A stretch of DNA of 64,000 bases from JAIYDQ01 sp034408855 (lineage in GTDB: Bacteria; Planctomycetota; Planctomycetia; Pirellulales; Pirellulaceae): positions 124,001 to 188,000 of the forward strand of contig JAWXCK010000074.1 in assembly GCA_034408855.1 (NCBI GenBank), read 5' to 3'. Shown one piece after another: positions 48,147-56,152 of the stretch. Position 1 is the first letter of the stretch, and the number at the start of each line of letters is the position of its first letter. The translations under genes and the position numbers were made by a program. Under the pieces are notes generated by a model. That model had not been told where the DNA came from, made no database searches, and saw nothing but the letters and a program-made list of their open reading frames with translations.

Positions 48147-48449
48147 TTGATCAAAATTATTGCAGTGGGACAACCGGACGTTCCGCCCTTGGATGTCCCA
48201 GATCGCTTTCGGATGGAAGTCGTCTATTTCATGACACCCGGCGATCATCCCGAAGCTCCGAAACTCGCACCCGATGAATATTGGATTCGTTCCGACGAAG
48301 CTCGACAATGGTTGGATGACGGGATCGTCTCGCTCGTTTCGCCGCTGGCCGCCGACGCAACCGCCGATATCGAATTGACCGAGTATCACGAGCGATGGCT
48401 TGAATGGTTGTTAGAAAATAATGTCGAGCACATTCGACTTTGTAGATAA
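48147..48449 (+). CDS. Small acidic protein, unknown function
   Basis: The 100-residue product starts at TTG 48147, eight bases after AGGA. It contains MTPGDHPEAPKLAPDEYWIR and an Asp/Glu-rich C-terminal half with many Trp residues (YHERWLEWLLENN). I recognise no family. Codon use and initiation signal look real, and it lies 70 bp after the response regulator in the same direction. Confidence 0.6.
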   Translation: MIKIIAVGQPDVPPLDVPDRFRMEVVYFMTPGDHPEAPKLAPDEYWIRSDEARQWLDDGIVSLVSPLAADATADIELTEYHERWLEWLLENNVEHIRLCR

Positions 48450-48458
48450 TACCAGCAG

Positions 48459-50162
48459 CTAGCCAATGATTTCGCGTTTCTGATTGACGTAATCCCAAAT
48501 TACAAAACGGTCGAGGTCGTTGCCAGCCGTAAAGAAGACACGACCTTTGGTGCTCTGTGCGAGACGATGGGCAAAGCGAATGTCCTCCTCCGATTGCGAC
48601 CAACTGGGCACTAAAAACAGATTGATGACAATCCCTTCCTTGGCCGCCAAATATCCTTCGCGAAGCGTCGCTTCTTCGGTTCGAGGATCAGGCGGATAGA
48701 GCATATAAAGCATCTGCTCTTCAAAATGCGCCGTCGGCAGACCATCGGTGATCAGCACAATCTGCTTGTTGGGCGTATCGCAAGTGGCTAAATTTTGCCT
48801 AGCCAACCGAAGCGAGTGTTGGATATTCGTAAAGTGCGGGTGGATTTGATGCTCCGAAATTCGATCGTCGCTCATGTCGCAACAAAGTCGAATCCACGGG
48901 TCATGAATGGTCACCATCTTCGGCATCAAATCGATGATTTCACCTGGTTGCCGCAATTTCGCAAAGGTGAACATTTCGATAAATCGCAAAAAATCGCCGG
49001 GGTATTCGGTTGTGATGAGTCCTTGCAATGCTAAGGCCATGCGTTTGACATTCATGTACTGGCCGTCGTAGCGCATCGAACCGCTCATATCCATAATGAC
49101 AACCGTTGCACACTTGGGTTGATTGCGAGTTCGAAATATCTCCAAATCGTCGCTTCGCAATCGAACGGGGCGATCGTTGGGACGTTTGATCATCGCATTG
49201 ACTACCGACTGAGTCGTATCGAGATTGGCAAACGAATCGCCAAATTCATAGTTCTTTGTCGAAGGGAGCTCGACGCTTCCCTCGCCGACAATGCGACCGC
49301 TGTGGCGTCCCGATCGACCGGCTTGCAAATGACTGAAAATTCGTTCGAGCAGTTTGGCTTGAAATGTTTTGTAAGCCTTGGGCGTCAAGCGATAGCCACC
49401 CTTTTCGCCTTTATCAAGCCCTTGGCGTTCAGCTTGTTCACGAATGAGGTTTTCTATTTGTCGTTGTAACTCTTCGAGTTTCGACATGTCCTGCGGTTCC
49501 GCGAACTCGGCCAACGCTTCCATATCGATCAATCCGATCTGCGCATTCTTGGCCGCCTCTTCAAGTTGCTTTAATAGCTCGTCGATCTTCTCCAATTCTT
49601 TTTTGACTTCGATCGCTTGCGGGATCGTCAGTCTCTCGGAGCCGGTAAACGCATACTTCGAAACGAGTTCATCGATCTGATACTTATCGCCGAGTGCTTC
49701 CATGGTTTGCACAATCTGCTGGGCAAACGGACTATTGTCATCATCGGCTTGATACCAAAGACGTTCGAGCAGATAAATCTGCTGATGGCGGATCGCAACG
49801 TTATAATCTGCGTTGAGCCGAGCGGGCGGTTTGACTTGTTTGGCTTGCTTCAAGAATCGTTCGCCAGCTTTTTTCTCGACGGCATCGGTTTCATATTTTG
49901 CGAGAATCCGCCGCTTGCGTTCTTCCAGCATAGCTCGAAGCATATCGAGGCTTGGTCCCAAACCGGCGATCTGACTAGGGTCCAATCGAATGGCTCGGGC
50001 GAGTTCCTCTTCCGTCAATTCTCGACTGCTGCCATACGCCATCGCATATTCAAAGGCACCGGAAACTAGATCGGGCGGCGGCTCAGTCGGACTTGGGAAC
50101 TCAGCAGGATTAAACTTCTGATATGTATGAACAATCCCGCCAATAGTTTTTCGCGTTGTCAT
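48459..50162 (-). CDS. VWA-domain protein partnered with the MoxR ATPase
   Basis: The C-terminal half (about residues 330-567) is a von Willebrand A domain with the MIDAS metal site VIMDMSGSMRYDG, and later DSFANL and LITDGLPTAH. The N-terminal 300 residues are helical with a coiled-coil-like stretch (KKELEKIDELLKQLEEAAKN, LEELQRQIENLIREQAE). The long frame upstream of 50162 lacks support; ATG 50162 falls 5 bp after the MoxR stop and gives 567 residues. MoxR-VWA pairs usually act as chaperones that insert metals or assemble large complexes; which client is involved cannot be told here. Confidence 0.85.
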   Translation of the reverse strand: MTTRKTIGGIVHTYQKFNPAEFPSPTEPPPDLVSGAFEYAMAYGSSRELTEEELARAIRLDPSQIAGLGPSLDMLRAMLEERKRRILAKYETDAVEKKAGERFLKQAKQVKPPARLNADYNVAIRHQQIYLLERLWYQADDDNSPFAQQIVQTMEALGDKYQIDELVSKYAFTGSERLTIPQAIEVKKELEKIDELLKQLEEAAKNAQIGLIDMEALAEFAEPQDMSKLEELQRQIENLIREQAERQGLDKGEKGGYRLTPKAYKTFQAKLLERIFSHLQAGRSGRHSGRIVGEGSVELPSTKNYEFGDSFANLDTTQSVVNAMIKRPNDRPVRLRSDDLEIFRTRNQPKCATVVIMDMSGSMRYDGQYMNVKRMALALQGLITTEYPGDFLRFIEMFTFAKLRQPGEIIDLMPKMVTIHDPWIRLCCDMSDDRISEHQIHPHFTNIQHSLRLARQNLATCDTPNKQIVLITDGLPTAHFEEQMLYMLYPPDPRTEEATLREGYLAAKEGIVINLFLVPSWSQSEEDIRFAHRLAQSTKGRVFFTAGNDLDRFVIWDYVNQKREIIG

Positions 50163-50167
50163 AGAAT

Positions 50168-51589
50168 TTATAGTTCGTATTGAATCTTGCCGTGTTTGGC
50201 TGCTCGACTGATTCGATCCAAGCTGTAGAGACCGGCGAGTACAAACTCGACACACGATGCTCGAACGGCGGGATGTTCGGTCGCATTGACTTCGAAAGCC
50301 TTTTCCCAAACTGGCGGAACGTGCTTGAGCCGCTCAGCGTAGGCATCGCTGGGAAGCATATCGCCGACTTCGACGCGAATCCCCTTCGTAAAAATCTCAG
50401 CGATTTCGGCTAGTCCGAATTCTTCGACATACTGTTGGAAGATGTTCTTGATAGCGGTCGCAATCAAAGCATCCAAGATTTGACGCTCGCTCATCTGATG
50501 GCTTCCCATCAAATCGACTTCGAGTTTTCCAAGCGACGAAGTGTAAAGATGCCCTAGGTCGCTGATACGAGGAACGGCTAGACTCTCTCCAAGGACCGCC
50601 GCTCGATGCTGCGACGAGGCGATCATCGTTCGATAATTTGCCAATGAAAATCTCGCCGAGACGCCAGAGGCTTGGTCGACGTACTTGCTTTTGCGAGCTT
50701 GAACTGTGATCTCTTCGATGATCTCGCTCATGAAGTATGGGACTTGAACGGGATAGTCACCGTCGAGATTCATTCCCGATTCTTGCTGAAGAATCTGAAT
50801 GCCTAAGTCGCGTTCGCGCGGATAGTGTGTCTGGATCAGACTGCCGATGCGATCCTTTAACTGCGGTATCACTTTGCCGCTGCGGTTATAAGTCGCTGGG
50901 TTGGCCGAAAAAAGTATCATCAAATCGAGATCAAATCGAATCGGGTATCCGCGAATCTGAACATCGCGCTCTTCTAGGATATTGAATAGTCCGACTTGAA
51001 CCATTTCATCCAACTCGGGCAATTCGTTCATCGCGAAAATTCCACGATGCAAGCGTGGCACTAGTCCAAAATAAAGAGCCTCTTCGGTTCCCATGCCGAC
51101 GCCATCGGTGAGTTTCGAAGGGTCGATCTCGCCGATGATGTCGGCGAATTTCGTACCAGGACTGAGTCTCTCTGCATATCGATCATCGCGATGCCACCAC
51201 GCAATCGGTATTTCTTCCGGTGAATTTTCAGCCAAAAAGCGTTTTCCCTGAGCTGTAATCGGATGGTACGGGTCTTCATGAACAGGGCAATTCGGAATCG
51301 CAAGATACGGGACGTACTCATCGAGGAAACGGATCAAGCCACGCATCAAGCGACTTTTCGCTTGCCCCTTTTCGCCTAGAAACAACATATCGTGACCCGC
51401 CAGAATCGCGATGTTGATTTCGGGGATCACCGTGTCTTCGTAACCGATAATACCGGGGAAGAGCGATTCATCGTTCGCTAACCTTCGCAGAAAATTCGCC
51501 CGGATCTCATTCTTTACCGATCGGCTCGTCCATCCACTAGCCGTTAATTCAGCCAACGTTTGAGGGCGCGCAGAAAGCAGTTTCGTCAT
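50168..51589 (-). CDS. MoxR-type AAA+ ATPase
   Basis: The protein is a MoxR/magnesium-chelatase-I-like AAA+ ATPase. The start chosen is ATG 51589, nine bases after GGAG, giving 473 residues; the frame could begin 13 codons upstream but lacks a ribosome site. Features in order: Walker A MLFLGEKGQAKSRLMRG (about residue 75), Walker B GIFAMNELPELDEMVQVG with helix-2 loop (about 200), sensor 1 ILFSANPATYNRSGKV and arginine-rich sensor 2 region. It is 5 bp upstream of the VWA gene, the classic MoxR-VWA pairing. No signal or membrane segment is present. Confidence 0.9.
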   Translation of the reverse strand: MTKLLSARPQTLAELTASGWTSRSVKNEIRANFLRRLANDESLFPGIIGYEDTVIPEINIAILAGHDMLFLGEKGQAKSRLMRGLIRFLDEYVPYLAIPNCPVHEDPYHPITAQGKRFLAENSPEEIPIAWWHRDDRYAERLSPGTKFADIIGEIDPSKLTDGVGMGTEEALYFGLVPRLHRGIFAMNELPELDEMVQVGLFNILEERDVQIRGYPIRFDLDLMILFSANPATYNRSGKVIPQLKDRIGSLIQTHYPRERDLGIQILQQESGMNLDGDYPVQVPYFMSEIIEEITVQARKSKYVDQASGVSARFSLANYRTMIASSQHRAAVLGESLAVPRISDLGHLYTSSLGKLEVDLMGSHQMSERQILDALIATAIKNIFQQYVEEFGLAEIAEIFTKGIRVEVGDMLPSDAYAERLKHVPPVWEKAFEVNATEHPAVRASCVEFVLAGLYSLDRISRAAKHGKIQYEL

Positions 51590-51692
51590 CAACGGTATCT
51601 CCAGCAGACGTATCCGCAGTAAAAGCAAATAGCAGGTAATCTCTCTACAGCCGATCGATGCATCGGCAGTAGCTAGATTGTATGCGAGCTGT

Positions 51693-52304
51693 CTAGTAGG
51701 ATCTATTCGCTAGCCATGCTTTTAGCGAAAGAAAGAAGCGTTTGGTCCAAGTTGGACGGAAACGACTTAGCTCTTCTTCACCATGTCGTATCCAATGCAG
51801 GACTTCACGAGCCCCATCAAGCGTTAAGGTACTACCCAATCGATCCTCGACGAGCGGTATGTCTTCGGAGAAGCGATCCAATGCAATCGATTCTCGAGGA
51901 ACCGATAGCAAAGCTTCGGGATGCAAATTCGACGTTGCCATATCATCACGTTCGACAGCGTAACTCAATTGAATGCGTTCGTAGAATTGCAATCGATAAC
52001 GCGGATCCAGTAAACGATAGGCAGAAGTAGCCAACTGTCCTAGCTGACGATCGATCTGTTCGAGCGTCTGCCGCGTCGAGCTTTCGGCCAATCGATGGAC
52101 AGCGGACTGAGTCGCACCGCGAATAGCAACCGAATTGCACTCGCCTCGCTTCAAACCAAGCCGATAAAAATCGGATGGCATAGCGAACGGACGGTGGGCG
52201 TCAAGTGGCGAGTTCATAATGCGAGACGGACGGCGCGTGGGGGAACGACCAAGAGCTCTCGCTCCTTTGCTTAAACCCAACTTCGGCGTAAAAGTTTCGT
52301 CCAT
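51693..52304 (-). CDS. Protein of unknown function
   Basis: The 203-residue product has no motif I recognise. It has a basic Arg-rich N-terminal 40 residues and a helical middle (RQTLEQIDRQLGQLATSAYR, LDPRYRLQFYERI). The segment YRLLDPRYR vaguely resembles wing residues of J-domain-like co-chaperone families, but the HPD motif is absent. ATG 52217 is a shorter alternative start. It stands alone between moxR and ilvD, with gaps of 103 and 130 bp. Confidence 0.55.
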   Translation of the reverse strand: MDETFTPKLGLSKGARALGRSPTRRPSRIMNSPLDAHRPFAMPSDFYRLGLKRGECNSVAIRGATQSAVHRLAESSTRQTLEQIDRQLGQLATSAYRLLDPRYRLQFYERIQLSYAVERDDMATSNLHPEALLSVPRESIALDRFSEDIPLVEDRLGSTLTLDGAREVLHWIRHGEEELSRFRPTWTKRFFLSLKAWLANRSY

Positions 52305-52434
52305 ACAGAGATAAGGACGGTTACGACGACCGCAAAGTTCAACATATTTTTTGGCGGCGGAGCAACCGCCATTGACCGCCGGCTAGGGGGCGAATCACCC
52401 CAGGGCTGGGCTGATGAAAATGTCCAACCGCAAC

Positions 52435-54114
52435 TTACTCGTCGGTCACACATCCTTCGCTGGCGCTCTTGACGTTCTTGATGTACTTGTACAACGTACC
52501 GCGAGTTGCTTTAAGCGGCGGTGCAACCCATGCAGCTCGCCGTTTTGCGAGCTCACTATCGCTGACCGCGACAGTTAGCAAATTTTTCTCGGCATCGAGC
52601 GTAATCTGGTCGCCGTCTTGAACCAGCGCAATCGGGCCACCTTCCTGAGCTTCCGGCGTCACATGCCCAACGATGAAACCATGCGAGCCACCTGAGAATC
52701 GACCATCGGTCAATAATGCAACATCGCCACCTAGTCCCGCACCCATGATAGCCGACGTGGGTGTCAGCATCTCCGGCATCCCCGGCCCGCCTTTGGGACC
52801 TTCGTAGCGGATAATAATCACGGCACCCTTCTTTATCTTCCCATCTTCGAGCGCTTTCAACATCGCTTCTTCGCCATCAAAACAAAGTGCTGTCCCTGAA
52901 AAAACCAACCCTTCCTTGCCGGTAATCTTCGCAACGGATCCGTCGGGAGCAAGATTGCCACGCAGTATCTGAATATGCCCCGTCGACTTGATCGGATTAG
53001 AAACCGGTTGAACAATCTTTTGGCCTTGCTTCAACCCGGGCAAATCTTTGAGGTTCTCAGCAAGCGTCTTCCCGGTGCAAGTCATACACGAACCATCGAT
53101 CATTCCTTCACTTAGCAGATACTTGAGGACTGCGGGCGTACCGCCGATGGAATGCAAGTCTTCCTGCACAAATTTTCCACTTGGTTTGAGATCGGCTAAG
53201 AACGGAATTCGATCGCTCACTCGTTGAAAATCGTCGATCGTCAATTGAACGCCGACGCTTCGAGCCATCGCGATTAAGTGCAGTACAGCGTTCGTACTGC
53301 CGCCCAGCGCAATGACGGTAACCATCGCGTTCTCAAAGGCCGTCCGAGTCATAATATCGCGGGGCTTCAAGTCAATTTCCAAAAGATGCCGAAGCGCTTT
53401 GGCTGCTCGACGGCATTCATCTTTCTTTGCCGGATCTTCGGCGGGAATCGAAGACGAATAGGGAAGCGACATCCCGAGGGCTTCAATGGCCGACGCCATA
53501 GTGTTGGCAGTGTACATTCCACCGCACGCTCCAGCGCCTGGACAAGATCGCTTGACGATTTCCGATCGCGTTTCTTCGTCGATTTGGCCAGCGATATACT
53601 GTCCATAGCACTGAAATGCAGAAACAATGTCAAGCGACGTTCCATTCCATTTGCCTGCTCGAATCGTTCCACCGTAGACCATCAAGGCCGGTCGATTCAA
53701 TCGTCCCATCGCAATTAAACAACCCGGCATATTTTTATCGCAACCCGGCAGCGCAATCAAAGCGTCATACCATTGACCACCCATGATCGTCTCAATCGAG
53801 TCGGCGATCAAATCGCGAGATTGCAACGAGAACGACATCCCATCGGTTCCCATCGAGATCCCATCACTGACCCCAACGGTATTGAATCGCATGCCAACCA
53901 ACCCTTCATCGACGACAGCCTTTTTTACTTCGGCAGCCAAATCGAGCAGATGCATATTGCACGTATTGCCCTCGAACCAAACGCTTCCGATTCCGACTTG
54001 CGCTTTATTCATATCCTCGACGGTCATTCCTGTCCCGTAGAGCATGGCTTGCGATGCGCCTTGGCTTTTAGGTTGCGTAATGCGTGAGCTATATTTATTG
54101 AGTGCAGGTGACAT
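52435..54114 (-). CDS. ilvD: Dihydroxy-acid dehydratase
   Basis: IlvD makes the 2-keto acids of valine and isoleucine synthesis using an iron-sulfur cluster. The 559-residue product has the cluster cysteines in EGNTCNMHL (about residue 50), PGCDKNMPGC (about 120) and GSCMTCTGKT (about 192), plus DGRFSGGSHG near the C-terminus. Length and order match the family. No regulatory leader or attenuator was identified upstream. It is not in an ilv cluster here; the gene before it is phoD-like, separated by a hairpin. Confidence 0.96.
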   Translation of the reverse strand: MSPALNKYSSRITQPKSQGASQAMLYGTGMTVEDMNKAQVGIGSVWFEGNTCNMHLLDLAAEVKKAVVDEGLVGMRFNTVGVSDGISMGTDGMSFSLQSRDLIADSIETIMGGQWYDALIALPGCDKNMPGCLIAMGRLNRPALMVYGGTIRAGKWNGTSLDIVSAFQCYGQYIAGQIDEETRSEIVKRSCPGAGACGGMYTANTMASAIEALGMSLPYSSSIPAEDPAKKDECRRAAKALRHLLEIDLKPRDIMTRTAFENAMVTVIALGGSTNAVLHLIAMARSVGVQLTIDDFQRVSDRIPFLADLKPSGKFVQEDLHSIGGTPAVLKYLLSEGMIDGSCMTCTGKTLAENLKDLPGLKQGQKIVQPVSNPIKSTGHIQILRGNLAPDGSVAKITGKEGLVFSGTALCFDGEEAMLKALEDGKIKKGAVIIIRYEGPKGGPGMPEMLTPTSAIMGAGLGGDVALLTDGRFSGGSHGFIVGHVTPEAQEGGPIALVQDGDQITLDAEKNLLTVAVSDSELAKRRAAWVAPPLKATRGTLYKYIKNVKSASEGCVTDE

Positions 54115-54157
54115 GGGATTTTTTCGCGAAAATGATGAAATACGAAAACAGTTTAAG

Positions 54158-54187
54158 GTGAGCCGTAGGCGCTAGCCTACGGCTCAC
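54158..54187. terminator. Hairpin between phoD-like gene and ilvD
   Basis: A perfect 13-bp inverted repeat with a 4-base loop (GTGAGCCGTAGGC GCTA, then its complement). It belongs to the dispersed palindrome type seen at 1914-1945 and 58916-58940. It lies downstream of the phoD-like stop on the minus strand, where a terminator would be expected, with no clear T-run. Confidence 0.55.
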
Positions 54188-54283
54188 AATTTCAGTGAAT
54201 AGAGTTTATATGCCGGCTGAACGGAGAGAAAGCCCTACGAATACGATTGCGATATCGCCTCGAACTACTACTACAAAGCACTA

Positions 54284-55861
54284 TTACACGCGCTCGGCCC
54301 CTGGATGCCCGTTCTCGACAATGAATGATGCTCGAGTCACCAGCGGTGCACCTGGTCGGTCGACATATTCGACGATCTGATAGTCGCTTCGCCACGATTC
54401 GGGTGTGACTTCGCAGCTCACATATCCGCGCTGGGCATTGTGAAATTTTACAAACGGATTCTCTGATAAAAGGTCGTTCAGCCCCTTGGGTTCATCAATG
54501 CCGTTCCCTGACGATGAAATCGAAGTCCCGACAAACTCGGTCGCCACCGTCGGATCATCGGGATAATTGAAATCGACTTTGAGATCATTGACCCAGTTCG
54601 AATGGATATCACCGGTAAGTACGACTGGGTTCGGAACACGGCGATCGGCAATGAATTTTAGCAAGCGCTTTCTCGCGACATCGTAACCTGGCCATTGATC
54701 CATACTAAAGAGACTCTCTTCACCCGCTTTGAGATCGACGCGAGCCATCATGACTTGCTGAGCCAGAATATTCCATTGAGCAGTCGATTGCAGCAGACCG
54801 GACATCAACCATCGTTCTTGCGTGTCGCCCAAGAGCGTCGCTTTAGGATCGAAGGCACCTTCTAAGAGCGGCTTCTTGCCGTCACCGCTCGGTTGGTCCG
54901 TTCGATATTGCCGAGTATCGAGTATTTCAAAATTCGCTAGTCGACCATATCGAGCACGTCGATAGAGTTGCAAGTCGGGACCCGTCGGCAACGAAAACTT
55001 TCGAAGCGGCATGCTTTCGTAAAAGGCTTGATAAGCATTCGCTCGTCGCAAAAGCAAGGCTTCTCGATCAACGCTCTTCTCTTCCGAGATATCGTTGGCG
55101 TAGTTGTTATCAACCTCGTGGTCATCCCAAACGACAAGCCAAGGAAACCGAGCATGTGCGGCTTGAAGGTGTTCGTCGGTTCGATATTGAGCATAGCGAT
55201 TGCGATAGTCATCAAGCGATTCAATCTCGCCTTCAGTGTGGCGACGCACTTGCTTATCCTTGCCACCATACTCGTAGATATAATCGCCCAGATGGACAAC
55301 CAGATCTAAATCCTCTCGTTGCAGATGATCGTAGCAGGTAAAAAGGCCTTGCTCGTAACTCTGGCATGAAGCAAAAGCGAAACGAAATCGATCGGGCATC
55401 ACATCGATCGCCGGCGTGGTCCGCGTGCGTCCAATCGAGCTTTGCGCATCACCGCAGGTAAATCGATACCAATACCAACGATCGGGCGGCAAGCCGTGGA
55501 CTTCGACGTGCACCGAATGGCCCAACTGTGGCGTGGCGAGTTCTTTTCCACGTTGAACGACATTTCGCATCTGATCATCACTGGCCAATTCCCAAGTGAC
55601 TTCATAAATCTCCGGGGGCAAGCCGCCGCCTTCGAGAGGTCGCGGCGCCAATCGCGTCCAAAGCACCATGCCGTCAGGCTCCGGTTCGCCCGAAGCGACG
55701 CCAAGCGTAAACGGATTCAAGTCAAATCGCGGCGGTGAAAAGATTGCGCTTTTGGCAACCTTATTTGTCCAAGGAAGTACCGACAGCGACGCACCAGCCA
55801 AGATAAACTCGCGACGGTGGGAAACAAGCTCTGCCGCGAGTCTTGTTGGAGGCTTTCGCAT
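54284..55861 (-). CDS. PhoD-like alkaline phosphatase/phosphodiesterase, Tat-exported
   Basis: PhoD-type enzymes hydrolyse phosphate esters with Fe/Ca metal centres. The 525-residue product has a twin-arginine signal (SHRREFILAGASLSVLP). The metal-binding and active motifs follow: CQSYEQGLFT, VVHLGDYIYEYGG, VVWDDHEVDNNYAND, WLMSGLLQSTAQWNILAQQV and VLTGDIHSNW. An N-terminal PhoD accessory domain (about residues 45-150: FTLGVASGEP, VLWTRLAP) precedes the phosphatase domain. All expected acidic and His ligands appear present. It stands alone, 170 bp before ilvD. Whether it is regulated by phosphate limitation cannot be seen in the flanks. Confidence 0.93.
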   Translation of the reverse strand: MRKPPTRLAAELVSHRREFILAGASLSVLPWTNKVAKSAIFSPPRFDLNPFTLGVASGEPEPDGMVLWTRLAPRPLEGGGLPPEIYEVTWELASDDQMRNVVQRGKELATPQLGHSVHVEVHGLPPDRWYWYRFTCGDAQSSIGRTRTTPAIDVMPDRFRFAFASCQSYEQGLFTCYDHLQREDLDLVVHLGDYIYEYGGKDKQVRRHTEGEIESLDDYRNRYAQYRTDEHLQAAHARFPWLVVWDDHEVDNNYANDISEEKSVDREALLLRRANAYQAFYESMPLRKFSLPTGPDLQLYRRARYGRLANFEILDTRQYRTDQPSGDGKKPLLEGAFDPKATLLGDTQERWLMSGLLQSTAQWNILAQQVMMARVDLKAGEESLFSMDQWPGYDVARKRLLKFIADRRVPNPVVLTGDIHSNWVNDLKVDFNYPDDPTVATEFVGTSISSSGNGIDEPKGLNDLLSENPFVKFHNAQRGYVSCEVTPESWRSDYQIVEYVDRPGAPLVTRASFIVENGHPGAERV

Positions 55862-56152
55862 GGTGCAGCTTTCTTCGATTCATTAAGGTGGGAATGACAA
55901 TCTGATTGTAGCATACGACACGAATCTCTTCATCCGCTCGGGGCGAGCCCCTTACGAGCTGCTGGCTGCGAACAACGGATATGCCCTATCAAGATTTTGC
56001 AATCGCCGGGATGGATCGCGGCGATTGCAAATTTAAATCGATTTGACCCTGCGCCGATTTGCTAGAACGGAAGAGTGATATTGATTCTCTGCCGGAGTTG
56101 CCCTAACTCGGCAAGTGATACCACACCATTATTTTTTAATTCTAATCAATAC
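55862..56152. other. Intergenic gap, no gene seen
   Basis: No open frame of coding character. It contains one partial copy (CATCCGCTCGGGGCGAGCCC, near 55932) of the direct-repeat family at 8278 and 10076, and a short inverted pair around 56000-56035 (GATTTTGCAATCGCC / GGCGATTGCAAATTTAAATC). Confidence 0.4.
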
